Shown: positions 9,693-20,310 of the stretch, piece by piece | Position numbering within the stretch: the first letter of the stretch is position 1 | How the letters are laid out: the number at the start of each line of letters is the position of its first letter | DNA from: Fusarium oxysporum f. sp. lycopersici 4287 | Taxonomy: Eukaryota; Ascomycota; Sordariomycetes; Hypocreales; Nectriaceae | Assembly: GCF_000149955.1 (NCBI RefSeq) | Contig: NC_030996.1 | Span: 451,467 to 515,466 of the forward strand | Length of the DNA stretch: 64,000 bases | Reading direction: 5' to 3' | Made by a program: the position numbers and the translations under genes | Notes under the pieces: generated by a model | The model's input: the letters and a program-made list of their open reading frames with translations, nothing else | What the model was told of the DNA's origin: nothing | Database searches by the model: none

Positions 9693-11099
9693 GATTCCTG
9701 CAGTTGAGGCAAAGAAACACGGACAGCATAGATACTTGCTATGACTGTAACATTTTCCGCAAGACGAGGATGCATCTTGATGTATAAGAATTAGCGAGAG
9801 CAATGCGAAAATACCCGCAAAGTGCCGAATTGATCATGCGGCAGCTTCTGATCTACGGCTAGTTCCCGGGTGGCCGTATTACAGCTGGTCTACATCCCAC
9901 GTGGTTCCACCATGAGACTATTCACCGTCCAATCCAATTCATCAATTCAACCACGAAGGTTTAGTTTGGATAATAACTCAAGCCTCATTCAAGATTTCTG
10001 GCGATCGGCTATGGCAGATGGCTTGTCTAGACTATTGAGATGGATGCGATAAGCACACGTGTGTCGATGAAGGGACGCGATGCCTCACGCACGAGTCAAA
10101 CAAGACGAGGTTGCATCGTAGAAATCACGGCTGATAAGAGCAACAAAACGGAATTGACTAAGACGGATTTGGTATTTGAATCTGCATTAGTTAGTCAGCT
10201 TCCTCTACCATGCAGTCTCTTCGGTAGTGCAAGCATGCACAGAAGATCTCTAACTTCACCATACTTCGCTAGGGCAGGTTTGCTGCATTTATAGACCGTA
10301 GCTGGAGGTATCACTAACACATACGACCAAAGGTAGTGGAAAATACGGGATCCCGTCCGCTCTCCCATAGTCAAGCCACTAACCGGCGGATTAGTAGTTG
10401 GGTCGGTGACGACCAGCGAATCCCCGCTGTTGTATGTTTTTTTTGCAAATATGTTCATTTTTGCGGTTCTTCAATGAAATTCAGTTATGTCTATGAGCTA
10501 TCCGCATACGTGTTGGCTGCTGATGAAAGTTCATATTATTGACCGATGCCTCTGTCGCCAGTATTGCCTTTTAATTATGTCGGATTTAACACCTTTTCAT
10601 GGGCATCTTAGTATTGCTCGCCACCGAGTAGTTGATAGGTATGGGCGTACGTGAGGCTTCCATTTGAACATTTCAATCATCTGGAGTATATATGTATGGA
10701 GAAACAACAAGCATGGCAGGGTACAATAGGTAGCTCACTGTTATGGCTTTATTTTCGTCGGTTTGTTGCCTTGCCATCCGTTCCCCTGATCCCACTGATA
10801 CACATCTTGGCTTCGACGGACGCGCCTAGCATCGCCGATTTACAGTTTTTGCCCGTAAAAAAGCTCTTCCTCGCGTCTCAAGCAGTTGAAACCCAGAAGA
10901 GCCAATTTTGCCGACAAAGAGTTAGCCTTGTCCCTGATCGTCTTTGAGGTCCAAGAGCACGTCCTTCAAACTCGCTTCAACGTTATCAATGCTACCTTGT
11001 CTGACTCAAGACTTCTGAATACAGAACCGCACATCTTTACTCCGTTTCATCATAACACATGCACTCTTTGTCATGCAGCTTCCACACGATCTTCTCTCG
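9693..11099. other. gene-poor stretch
   Basis: About 1.4 kb with only short open frames and no recognisable protein motif on either strand. The right end borders the decayed gene at 11100-12109. The part next to 9692 should contain the promoter of the AIM6-like gene. Confidence 0.35.
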
Positions 11100-12109
11100 C
11101 TAGGTCATCATGCCAGCATCGACATAGGCGCCACCACTTGTCCATCTTTTGTACTCCTCAGTATCAACCCACTCTGACCTAGGACCGACAATCGTGTCTC
11201 CCATCCATCTCAGTCTGTCTGCGTAAGATCGGCTCTGCTTATACCGTCCTTGGCGCGGAGAACACGCCGGACTCCCCAACGCAGCAACTGGGTCGGGCTG
11301 CGGACCAAAAGAAGCTTCTTTACGCTTTTCCAAGGACATGAAAAATTCAATTGCAGTCTCAAGATCAGTTTCTACCCGTTTAAACCCCCAACGCAAATAG
11401 GCTTGGCTCCATTCGCGATTGAGTCAAATGTTATCGATGCGCTGAGACCGCCTTGCTCTCCAGTGGCCATAACTAGGACGCTCATCTTGGTGATATTTCT
11501 CAGAATGCCACATGTTGGATAGAGCTGCCCTGTAACCACAATCATTATGGCTCTGAATAGTGGCAGTGTTGTATAGAATGGCACTGCCTCAATAGAGTCA
11601 AGGCGATCATTGATCATGGTGTGCATACGCATTGCCAAGCTGACTGCAGAGTCGAGATCTGACGTCAAGACCTGATGATCTGGGTGTATGATCTTTATAA
11701 TAAATTGCCCCTGGTAGATGCTTGTTCGATATGGTTGAAACCACCGCCGATAGATATAGTTGTAAATAATAATAGGAAGCATTTGTTCAAGCCCTCTTCT
11801 GGGACCATCTGCGATGGGCAGATAGAGAGGCACTGTCTTGTTGCGAAACTGGGTGGCCTCACGACTATCCATATTCGGGAGATCCTCCGGAAAGAATTGT
11901 TTGCGAGAGGCTATTGCTATACGATGTTCTTTCTCGATTTATCCACGGATGTGATGCAAAATCGCATGGTGGCCCAGCTTGACTGTACAGTTGATGACAG
12001 GCTCAATGCCGTGGCGAGTTTCATATGGTGCGTTGCAAGGTCGGTCAGAAGCAAACAGGTCGATTTTACCACCCTGCTCGTTGTGTGACGTCGGAATTCT
12101 GTTATCCAT
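11100..12109 (-). pseudogene. decayed protein-coding gene of unrecognised family
   Basis: From ATG 12109 the frame reads MDNRIPTSHNEQGGKIDLFA and continues protein-like (GIEPVINCTVKLGHHAILHH) to an in-frame TAA at about 11942-11940. It then resumes in the same frame with IEKEHRIAIASRKQFFPEDL and runs 170 more codons with helical hydrophobic segments (LFRAIMIVVTGQLYPTCGIL) to a TAG near 11372. A +1 shifted frame takes over at about 11415 (WGFKRVETDLETAIEFFMSL) and continues to 11100. The stop is what a CAA-to-TAA change would give, a C-to-T change in a CpA context as made by repeat-induced point mutation. An unrecognised intron could instead remove the stop, but no good donor/acceptor pair is visible there. 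I cannot assign a family; one possibility is an acyltransferase-like fold, unproven. Confidence 0.5.
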
Positions 12110-13128
12110 ATTGCAGTGAGCTCCTAGTTTTTTCTGTCATCGCATCACTTGTTGTGGGAAAAGCAAGGTATATATACCTTCTGACGTGGTGGACCCATTA
12201 AATTTGCTTAGGTCGACCTTCCCCAGAAGTCTGTGACACATGCGACCAAAAGCATATTCTTGCAATAGATTTTATCCATCAACATGTGATCCGATGGGCG
12301 TATAAAGCACGCACGTTTCCTTCGAAGATAGGGCAACAGATTAGCAGACCCATTCTGCTGCCTTTCCTGCCCCATAATGTAATATCACACCATGGGAAGG
12401 AAAGGTCTACATCAGTCAGCCAACCTAATATCGTGGAGAGAGGCGATAGAGGCGATAACTCTTTTGATGGGCTGCCAAAGACGCAATAAAGCTATCGAAG
12501 GATGGGTATTAGGATGAGTCAACAAGTAATGAAGGCATATTTAGCCTGCCAAGTTTCATAGAGAGAGTATATCTATAGGAGGCAAGAAACTTTGGACCTC
12601 TATCCTAAGCAGTGAAAAGACTTGTATAAGTTTTGGTAAATTCAAATACTCGTTTAGACCAGTTAATGTTGCTTCTCCAGCTTAAGGTCTGATGTTTTGC
12701 TCTCCAGGTATATCAAACACAGGTAGTCATGGTACGCCGTTCTAAGTTTATTTGGATCAAGGAACAGAGTACACAGACCTATTAACTGCGATCTGTCGTT
12801 TAATTGGGCCAGTGAAAGATTCCAACGCCTTTATAGCGCCGATTCTCCACTGCCAAAGCATTACTGTTTAAAGATCTTGTACCATGGTAACTCCAAGTAT
12901 GCCCTCCAATTCTAGCAATCATAAGACGGACTAATGCCATCCCATCGAGTAAAGCAATTGCCTATTTCGTAACTGTTGGTCGACAACAAGCTGCATACAC
13001 GTGACTCATAGGACTTTAGGCAGCAACCCCGCGAGATGTCGTATCATATATATGTACGTCAGCTTTGTCTCTAAAGACTCTGAATATTCAATGAGCCTTT
13101 CAGTATCAACTTTCATTCTTAAGTAGCC
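12110..13128. other. intergenic, promoter of the WD40 gene
   Basis: About 1 kb without a convincing gene. A CATATATATG stretch at about 13045-13054 sits roughly 80 bp before the WD40 start and may serve as a TATA element. Confidence 0.4.
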
Positions 13129-14613
13129 ATGCCCGGTTACTCAAGTGACCAGTTATTGAAGGATTGGCTATACGCCGTCAAGCAAGACTTCACTACATCT
13201 CAAGGGAACCCCTTCCCATATGCCGAGAATGGCAAACAGCAATGGGATGATGAGATCAAGAAGATTACCTTCAAAAGGCAGCCTCATATTGGTTCTGTGA
13301 GCAGCAATGGAAAGTATCTTGCTCTTGGAATCGACCATGTCATCCATATCCTCGATACCCAGAGCTGGGATACTATTGCAGTTCTGAGGGGTCATACAAA
13401 CAAAGTTGATACCCTTGCGTTCAGGTCTGGCCGCTCGGATGTGCTGGTCTCGTGTGAAGAGCAGATATACGACGATTTGGGGCATACTGAACCGCCCACG
13501 ATCATTCTGTGGAACATCGAAGAAGAAAGGTCGGCACCGAGACTGGGTGACGATCAGTTACGAAATGCCAGTCAAGCCGCTCTTTCAGCTGCTGCAGACA
13601 AGTTAGCCGAAGCCGGTATCAATCTGAGCAAAGACGAACTCCGCCATCTAGAGCGAACTGTCGGACCTGCTGTCAGTCGCACCGTCTCTAAGCACATCGC
13701 GGCGAGTAAAGTGACCATAGAAGGCCGACTACACTCAGCTCATGAGTCTCAAATTTTCAGCCCTTCAGGAAATTGGATGACATATTTGCCTGGAGAGTCA
13801 CCTATCTCGAATGGGAATGATCCATGGGATATTCAGATCGTTTCCTCGGACGATCTTTCCAAGGGGCTGCTCCTGAAGGGCCATACCGATGCAGTCATGT
13901 GGACAGGATGGAGCCCTGATGAATCGGTCTTTGCTTCTGTGTCATGGGACGAGTCTATTCGTATTTGGGATGCTACTACAGGAGAGCAAAAGTACAGATT
14001 CAAGACCGAGGGGCAGAACTGGGCTGGTGCTTTCAGTCCCGACTCGAGCTACTTCGCAGCAACGGACGGACTAAGCAACATATGGATCTATTACATGGCT
14101 GACGGAGAGCAGCACTGGGTCTACAAAGGACAACGTTCTGATCGCTGGAGAAGGACTCTTGCATGGCACCCAACTAACCCGTGGCTTGCTGTAGGTGGAG
14201 AGAGCAGTGGCGAGCTACTTCTACTCGATGTTAGCGAGAAGAAGTTACTGCAGAAACGACTATTCTCTACAGATGCTTGTACAGTGGATAAGGAGTCTCG
14301 TGATATGATGAGAGACTTTGTTGGGACGTTGGAAGTGAGGTTCTTTGATGATGGAAACAAGCTTGCGGTTTGGACTTTCGGTGACTGGAGCATTGAAGTG
14401 TATGACCTCAAACAGGAAGTCAAATGGCGGTTTGCACGAGGTGGAACAGAAGATGGGCCAAATGCGGGCAAATGGAGGAACGAACATGGTAAGGTTACGA
14501 GTAAGGGGGGCTACGAAATGGTAGCTTGGGAGGATCACTCTAAGTGTTCGCTGTTCCTTGCCAGTATCGACTTCGACGCTGTGCGCCTTTGGGAGGTACC
14601 GTTGACAACTTGA
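13129..14613 (+). CDS. WD40-repeat beta-propeller protein
   Basis: A single exon of 494 codons. Propeller blades are visible at about residues 56-86 (SNGKYLALGIDHVIHILDTQ), 87-130 (LRGHTNKVDTLAFRSGRSD...TIILWNIE), 248-285 (LKGHTDAVMWTGWSPDESV...SIRIWDATTG) and 290-320 (WAGAFSPDSSYFAATDGLSN). More degenerate blades follow at 335-370 (LAWHPTNPWLAVGGESSGEL), 395-425 (VRFFDDGNKLAVWTFG) and the C-terminus (DFDAVRLWEVP). Between blades 2 and 3 is a helical insertion (residues about 135-195, AALSAAADKLAEAGINLSKD) that is unusual for a plain propeller. Such proteins act as binding scaffolds; no enzyme or NACHT domain is attached, so the partner is unknown. The 3' end faces the convergent DUF4246 gene 200 bp away. 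Confidence 0.8.
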   Translation: MPGYSSDQLLKDWLYAVKQDFTTSQGNPFPYAENGKQQWDDEIKKITFKRQPHIGSVSSNGKYLALGIDHVIHILDTQSWDTIAVLRGHTNKVDTLAFRSGRSDVLVSCEEQIYDDLGHTEPPTIILWNIEEERSAPRLGDDQLRNASQAALSAAADKLAEAGINLSKDELRHLERTVGPAVSRTVSKHIAASKVTIEGRLHSAHESQIFSPSGNWMTYLPGESPISNGNDPWDIQIVSSDDLSKGLLLKGHTDAVMWTGWSPDESVFASVSWDESIRIWDATTGEQKYRFKTEGQNWAGAFSPDSSYFAATDGLSNIWIYYMADGEQHWVYKGQRSDRWRRTLAWHPTNPWLAVGGESSGELLLLDVSEKKLLQKRLFSTDACTVDKESRDMMRDFVGTLEVRFFDDGNKLAVWTFGDWSIEVYDLKQEVKWRFARGGTEDGPNAGKWRNEHGKVTSKGGYEMVAWEDHSKCSLFLASIDFDAVRLWEVPLTT

Positions 14614-14816
14614 GTTGCCTTTTGTGTGAATGCATATGAACCGGTTCAACTCCAGCCATGATGTCAATACTCCGCCCATCCTCCATTCATAATAGGCTAC
14701 CAGAAGTCCCTGAACAGAAACATGGAGGTTTGGCGCTGTTTGGCAGCATTCAGTGGATTTAGTCGAGATATAGCATAAAATAATGATGAGCAATACTGAT
14801 TTATCTTTTAGTTTAG

Positions 14817-17049
14817 TTAGTGTTCGCAGAAGTTCCAACTCTGAGCCTGTTGTCTGAGGCTGTCGCTGTTTACAACCTTTCGCTCTGATACTAAATCTTC
14901 TCTAATCCGTCTTGCTTCATCTATTTCATATGGATAGTCCACCTTTTGAGTTATTGCATCCCTGATTTCACTAGGAATGCTATTGAGCGGTTCTGCCTCC
15001 ATGAGCTTATCCTTCCACCAATGCTTTTGCTGTGGGGGCACATTGCCTGTCGAGATAATCGGGACGACTGGGTCAACAAGAAACAGAGCGACAATCTTGC
15101 GATACCCAGGACGAGTCTGGTCAGCCAACTCAAAAGATTCAACTCGATGTTGATAGATATTAGGGAAAAACAAGGCTCGGCCTTCTCGCGTCATGACACT
15201 CCCGAGATTCTGCATCTTATCCCCTTTGGCTTTAATAGCAAAGATCGCTTCAATACCATCGTGGTCTCCCTGAGAGTAACTGAGCCTATCTCTAAGGTTA
15301 TCCCTATCCGCCTGAGTACGGAAGGAAAGACGAGACTCGGTGATATTATCGCTGTCATAGTAGAACAGCGCCGTGGCGCAGATATGTTCGTTGAGTTGCC
15401 CTTCAACGTGCCACGAGCCACCATCATACTTGGGTTTCTCGGGAGTCAGATGTATGTTTGCCATCTTAACAATGACTTGGATCTGTGAGACCTTATTGAA
15501 GAATTCTTCACTTTGGAAGTGGGATGCATCGAGGGGGTATCTTGCATCCTCCAAGGGTTCTGGGCAGTTAATCTTGTGAGTTTCCGACCACCATTCCCAG
15601 TTCAACCGCTCGCCCTCTTCAAAGACAGAACTAGTTTCCGAACCACTGTCGTAATCCTCGCCGCCTGCGAGCGGCCTATTATTCTGATAGCACCCATGCA
15701 CCTTCGCACAGATCTCGGGCACGTTACACGTCCATTTGATTTCGTGAACGATTCCGAATCTCTTGAACCTGAACTCCTTGCGAGCCGAGCGACAGGCAAT
15801 ATCCCAAGCGGGAAGAGATCTCGCAATAAGCTCTTCGATGAGAGAATATATGGCTTTGTATCGGACAGGGTGAAGATTGTTGATGTAGCTCTTGATTCGT
15901 GGTCGACCACCTGCCAGGTCAACATCGCATGGAAGCCATTGGTATCGTAGTGATAAAGCTCTCTTATCGTTATCTTCGGTGATAGATCGAAGGCCATCTG
16001 GCATTCTGAGATACGGCCTTTTGGGCTCAGGGATGACTTTTCCCGAGCCGCAATGATCAAGACACTTGTCCAGCGTTATGTGTTTGTCGGAAATAATTCG
16101 AGATCGGTCAAACACCAATGGCCAGAGTGAGGGATGAACAAGGTCCAGAACCTTCTCGTCGCTTCCTGGATGCCAGTCTCGTTGGGACCCGGGAACGTCT
16201 TCAAGCAATGCAGCCGCAGCTCTGAGCCTCTGCTTCAACTCGTTGGGAAGAAGCGTGTCAGACTTGATGACATAAAAGGAAGATTCCATCACGGGAATTA
16301 GCTTCGTTTGTTCGTAAATCTTAGCCTTGGCTGCAAGATCCTTAAAGCACTGGAAAGCGTCAGTCAAAAAGTACCATCAGTCAGTCCTGTTGGCACTTAC
16401 CACGTCTGCCATTTTGCTCGTAGAATCACCATTGTGCTGATAGCTGGCCCATGGCATTTGTAGCGCTTCTTGCTTCCATTTGGAGACAATATCAGTATTC
16501 AAGACTTTCTCCCACCAATGCGCCTTGTTTGTGATCTCCTCTTCCAACTTGAGCATGCACACTTCACGATTTCCAATCTTCCGCATGCAAGCCAAGGAGG
16601 AAAGGCTGGCGTTTGTTGTTGTCTATCCCGAAACTCAAGGGGAGGCCATATCCTGGAAGCCTGAGAACACCATCTCTCTTCTTAACTCAACGGGGCGGAT
16701 TAGCATCTCATCTATTTAATTGCCTTATTGAGGCAAGTTTGGAAGATTCTGGACCTACCGCTGTGCCATTCAATAGTCTGTGTAACCAGAAACGCTCGAT
16801 ATTCTCTCTGTGAGAACTGTTGTCTGCGATGTGCTTGCCGAACAGTTCATGGTATCTCACTTGTACTTCCTCCATAGTGGGCATAGAATCCTCAAATTCG
16901 TCAATCCAGGCAATCAATTGAGCGATATCTTGGTTGATGACAAGTTTTTCATCATCGCCCCCATCCTCATAGTCCGAGTCTTCCCACTCTTCGAAAATGC
17001 GAGTGTATACGTACTGGTCACCTACCTTTTGAAGCGAGTAGCGATGCAT
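14817..17049 (-). CDS. DUF4246-family protein with an apparent frameshift
   Basis: Three exons fit: 17049-16759, 16680-16401 and 16349-14817, with introns 16681-16758 (GTAGGT...TTAAG) and 16350-16400 (GTAAGT...CCAG). Exon 1 starts MHRYSLQKVGDQYVYTRIFE. Exon 2 begins in one frame (LPGYGLPLSFGIDNNKRQPF) and continues in another (ACMRKIGNREVCMLKLEEEI then WKQEALQMPW). Both parts match the DUF4246 pattern, but the 280-nt exon is one base off, at about 16592-16593. Exon 3 (510 codons) carries the C-terminal body, including GGSWHVEGQLNEHICATALF and RALFFPNIYQHRVESF, with His and Asp/Glu residues arranged like a 2-oxoglutarate-type double-stranded beta-helix. The biochemical role is unknown. One extra C in the assembly would explain the break; otherwise the gene is inactive. 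Confidence 0.75.
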
Positions 17050-17404
17050 CTTGAAGTCTGGCGGAGCTTTTGTGAGATAAGTGATAGAAAACTGTCCTCA
17101 CGATTGTTGATTTCATTTTTATCGTCGCTTCTGGCCTACCTACGCATGGACAACTCTGCGCTTTGACCAGGCACGGCTCAACCCATCCGAATACACTCGT
17201 TACATCGAATGAAGGAAATGAAACAAATCAATTACTCCCGTAGTTCAGCATGCTGCTAGGATAGCAAGATTACCAAGCCTGTATATTCAAAGACTGGACT
17301 GTTGAGTCAGTCATGAGTGACTTCATCTTAGGATACGTGTCAGAGTGCTCTGTGGCTATGATGAGGCACAGCACATTGGGCCTTCCGAGAGGCGGGGAAC
17401 TTTC

Positions 17405-17468
17405 GACATAAATCCTAGGTGCCAAAATAAATTAGTCTAAATGCTTGCAAATATATACTAAACTTGCC
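17405..17468 (+). repeat. dispersed short repeat, copy 1
   Basis: By hand alignment this 64-nt stretch matches 38911-38975 at about three quarters of positions with a single one-base gap. The best-kept parts are TTAGTCTAAA versus CTAGTCTAAA and a shared TATATACTAA followed by CTTGCC. Both copies lie in intergenic DNA on the same strand. This may be an old mobile-element fragment. Confidence 0.5.
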
Positions 17469-17811
17469 CAAGTCTTTTCGTCACTCAGAATAGAGACCTG
17501 AGCGGGCTAACACTTGCTCCGCTCCGTCGGGCATCCACTACTGACTGTGCCGGATCGTCCAACTACTTTCCTTATTACGGCAAAGCTTCGAAGCAACTTG
17601 TCCACTCGTTTTTGGCGCATTTGTGGAGACTCTTGCACCGAAGATCAGGCTCGCGACAGAGCCAGCGAAACGCGAGGTTCTTGAACGGACAATGCTGATT
17701 GGCCGCAGGGCCCCGAGAATCGAGCGAGATGAGTTTCAAGGCTGAAGTTGATGATGAGGATTACGAATACAGCGAAGGCGAGTTCAAGGCTTCAATTAAA
17801 GATCAAATCAA

Positions 17812-17821
17812 TATATATAAA
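17812..17821 (+). promoter_or_regulatory. TATA-like element for the MDR oxidoreductase gene
   Basis: TATATATAAA lies 118 bp before the ATG at 17939. A pyrimidine/A-rich leader (TTCATTTCTGATTCATCATC and CACTCAATC) lies between them, as in many fungal promoters. Confidence 0.45.
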
Positions 17822-17938
17822 TGATGGACAAACCTTTGTTTCATTTCTGATTCATCATCACTCAATCAATATACAAAGCATTCACTCAACACATCAATCT
17901 AATTTGACACCACCCTCTAACATCTAATCACCAACACA

Positions 17939-18970
17939 ATGGCTACTCATACCATCCGAAAAGTCGTCTATTCTGCCTATGGCGGTCCCTCCAACGTGAG
18001 CGTCGTCACAGCTCAAATCCCCCATCCAGCAAAGAACGAAGTCCAAGTCGATGTCATCTACTCAGGTTTCTCTGGCGCCGACATCCAAATGCGACTTGGC
18101 ACATACCCCATGCAAAAGGCGGCACCTTTGACACCCGGCTACTGCTTCGTTGGTCGCGTCAGCACCAATGGGGACAAGTCCTCCAAATTCCGCCCTGGTC
18201 AGCTCGTTGGCGCTCTTAGCGTGTACGACGCTGAAGCTCAGAAGATCAATATCCTTGAAAAGTACTTGATCGCTATTCCTGAGCGGGTTGATATGCAACA
18301 GGCGGTCGCTGCTTTTCTTGATTGGAACACTGCTTATGGTCTTGTTCATCGAGCGACCAATTTGGTCGGTAAAGGCCAGCGCGTCTTCGTTCATTCCATT
18401 AGTGGAGCTGTAGGCTATGCCATTATGACTCTGTGCCTGCTGGAGGGCGCTGAGGTTTACGGTACTGCCTCAGAGCGCAACCATGAGTCGCTTCGCCAGC
18501 TGGGAGTAACACCCTTCACCTACGCCAACAAGAACTGGGTCAGCGAAATGAAGCAGCGCGGTGGTGCACACGTAGTCTATGACCCCATTGGCTTTGAGCA
18601 CTACAATGATTCATGGGACATTCTCATCACCGACGAGCCCTCCCGTCTTGTCGGTTTCGGTGGTAACATGAACATTCTCCAGGGAGATGACGCCAAACCG
18701 CGATCACAGTATGTCGGAATGGCCAAACTTCTGGCCAAGAACGGCTGCTTGTTTACCAAGAGAAGCACATCATTCTACTACATTGACCGCGATCGCGCGA
18801 CATTCATGGAAGATCTTCAGGCCGTCATGAATCTTCTCATTGACGAAAAGGTTCAGGTACCGATCAAGAAGGTGTGGGATCTGGAGAACGTGCGGGAGCC
18901 CCATGAGACTTGGGGTAAGGTCCCTGGAATGGGATCATGCTTGATCCGTGTCGACCCCAATGCTCCTTGA
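17939..18970 (+). CDS. MDR-superfamily oxidoreductase (quinone reductase / zinc-independent alcohol dehydrogenase type)
   Basis: A single exon of 343 codons. The GroES-like N-terminal half includes NEVQVDVIYSGFSGADIQMR and TPGYCFVGRV, matching the quinone-oxidoreductase branch (usual form VxxSGINxxDxxxRxG, PGxxxxGxV). The catalytic-zinc Cys/His set of classical alcohol dehydrogenases is absent. The Rossmann half shows KGQRVFVHSISGAVGYAIMT with the nucleotide-binding loop SxSGAVG (residues about 153-160), then GAEVYGTASERNHESLRQLG. The protein is therefore probably an NADPH-dependent reductase or dehydrogenase of quinones, enones or similar, in the cytosol. It is followed by an alpha/beta hydrolase on the same strand 590 bp on. 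Each has its own TATA element, so they are neighbours rather than a unit. Confidence 0.85.
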   Translation: MATHTIRKVVYSAYGGPSNVSVVTAQIPHPAKNEVQVDVIYSGFSGADIQMRLGTYPMQKAAPLTPGYCFVGRVSTNGDKSSKFRPGQLVGALSVYDAEAQKINILEKYLIAIPERVDMQQAVAAFLDWNTAYGLVHRATNLVGKGQRVFVHSISGAVGYAIMTLCLLEGAEVYGTASERNHESLRQLGVTPFTYANKNWVSEMKQRGGAHVVYDPIGFEHYNDSWDILITDEPSRLVGFGGNMNILQGDDAKPRSQYVGMAKLLAKNGCLFTKRSTSFYYIDRDRATFMEDLQAVMNLLIDEKVQVPIKKVWDLENVREPHETWGKVPGMGSCLIRVDPNAP

Positions 18971-19560
18971 GTAGGCAAGATTGGTGGAGGATTGTAGGCG
19001 ACTGTTCATCATTTGGTTCGAAGCATATTCTTGATAGATTACCATGTATTCAAATAATTATTCTTGTATCATTTGTCGATCCTCCATCCTCCACTATGAT
19101 TTTAATATTTAAGCGTTCTTTGAGTAAAAGCTTCTGTACGTCAATGGCGCTCAAATAGTGATGGTCCTGAGCCACTGTTCCAGGCGTCTTAGCACTGTAG
19201 AGCCTCGCATGGGTTGCTCTTTACGGACCCGGAGGCTTCAAACTTCACTAGCTACTCTCCACGACAAGAGTTTAGCTGAACAGAATAACTAATCACTGGT
19301 TTGACTTGCAGATCACGACAAGACCAAAACAGGCTTGCTTACTAGCTATCAGAATTACCGCCGCCAAATACTTGTAGCGCCTCGAATGAGCTTCCATTTT
19401 GGGCCTTCTCACCAAGCATGGGCGACACCATGGACAACCGACTAGTTTCATCAGCAAGTCGCGAAGCTATATATAAATCCCTTTCTATCAACCAGAAGCT
19501 CGACATGAACACACAGCATCACACTCTTCTCGAAGAACTAAGAAGTTGATTATCTTTTCA
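18971..19560. other. intergenic
   Basis: This holds the 3' region of the MDR gene and the promoter of the hydrolase gene, with a TATA element at 19468 and a short leader. No coding region is seen. Confidence 0.45.
19468..19477 (+). promoter_or_regulatory. TATA-like element for the alpha/beta hydrolase gene
   Basis: TATATATAAA lies 84 bp before the last base upstream of the ATG at 19561, a typical distance. It is almost the same word as the element of the preceding gene. Confidence 0.45.
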
Positions 19561-20310
19561 ATGGCAGGCTTCAACGCAGTCCTCTTGATCACAGGGGCCT
19601 GGCACGTCCCTGAGCACTACAAAAAGCTCATTCATGAGCTGGAGAGACATGGTATAAGAGTCATCTGTGAGCGCCTTCCAACAAACAATAACGCTGTGCC
19701 GCCAAACAAAACAATCCAAGATGACATCGACTTCATCAAAGACATCGTCTCCAAAGAGGTTGCTGCAGGCACGCATCTCACTGTCATTGGCCATTCGTGG
19801 GGAGGCATGCTTGCTTCTGCAGCTTTGGCGAGCTTTGCTGTTTCGCCTGAGTCAAAAGAAGGGGATGTTACTGACATGATCTTCATCGCCGCCTTTGTTC
19901 CTTCGGAAAACGATTCATTGGCCGGCCTCTTCGGTGGAAAGCTGCCTCCTGCGCTTGTTCCTAAATCTGATGGGACTCTTGTGCCGACTGATCCCATTCA
20001 TCTTTTCTACCATGACCTGCCGGAGGAGGAAGCTCAATGGGCCAAGAATACAATGGTTGCCCATGGTACGGATGTTCAATACGCTCCTATCAATTGCGAG
20101 AAAGTGGCATGGCATGTTGTTCCACTGACGTACATCATTTGTGAGGAGGATCAAGGATTGCTCAGCTTTTTGCAGGAGGGTATGATTGAGAAGGTTGAAG
20201 AACAGGGGGTAATCGTTCAGAAGTATCGGTTGCCTTCCTCTCATAGCCCTTTCCTGAGTATGCCCAAAAAGCTTGCCGACATCGTGTTGGAGGTCATGAA
20301 CTCACGATAA
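19561..20310 (+). CDS. alpha/beta hydrolase
   Basis: A single exon of 249 aa. The ATG at 19561 gives MAGFNAVLLITGAWHVPEHY, where TGAWH is the oxyanion-side strand-loop (the family usually has HGAWH). The nucleophile elbow is GHSWGG with Ser79. The likely catalytic His lies in the C-terminal PSSHSPFLS (about residue 231). Between them are a lid region (about 110-170) and a strand ending YIICEEDQG that should supply the acid. The size and the missing signal peptide fit the small cytosolic AB-hydrolase-1 group (epoxide hydrolase, esterase or salicylate-esterase-like). No substrate can be read from the sequence. Confidence 0.85.
   Translation: MAGFNAVLLITGAWHVPEHYKKLIHELERHGIRVICERLPTNNNAVPPNKTIQDDIDFIKDIVSKEVAAGTHLTVIGHSWGGMLASAALASFAVSPESKEGDVTDMIFIAAFVPSENDSLAGLFGGKLPPALVPKSDGTLVPTDPIHLFYHDLPEEEAQWAKNTMVAHGTDVQYAPINCEKVAWHVVPLTYIICEEDQGLLSFLQEGMIEKVEEQGVIVQKYRLPSSHSPFLSMPKKLADIVLEVMNSR

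Larger units (their letters stand above)
17050..17938. other. intergenic, divergent promoters and one dispersed-repeat copy
   Basis: Nearly 0.9 kb between the leftward DUF4246 gene and the rightward MDR oxidoreductase gene. It contains a short sequence (17405-17468) related to one at 38911-38975 and a TATA element at 17812. No coding region is seen. Confidence 0.5.

Noticed and set aside
14946..15950. Several plus-strand open frames opposite the DUF4246 gene
   Set aside because: Antisense shadows of a clear conserved coding exon.
17939..20310. A biosynthetic gene cluster built on the MDR reductase and the alpha/beta hydrolase
   Set aside because: No core enzyme (PKS, NRPS, terpene cyclase) is present within the window, and each gene has its own promoter signals. 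Adjacency alone is not enough.
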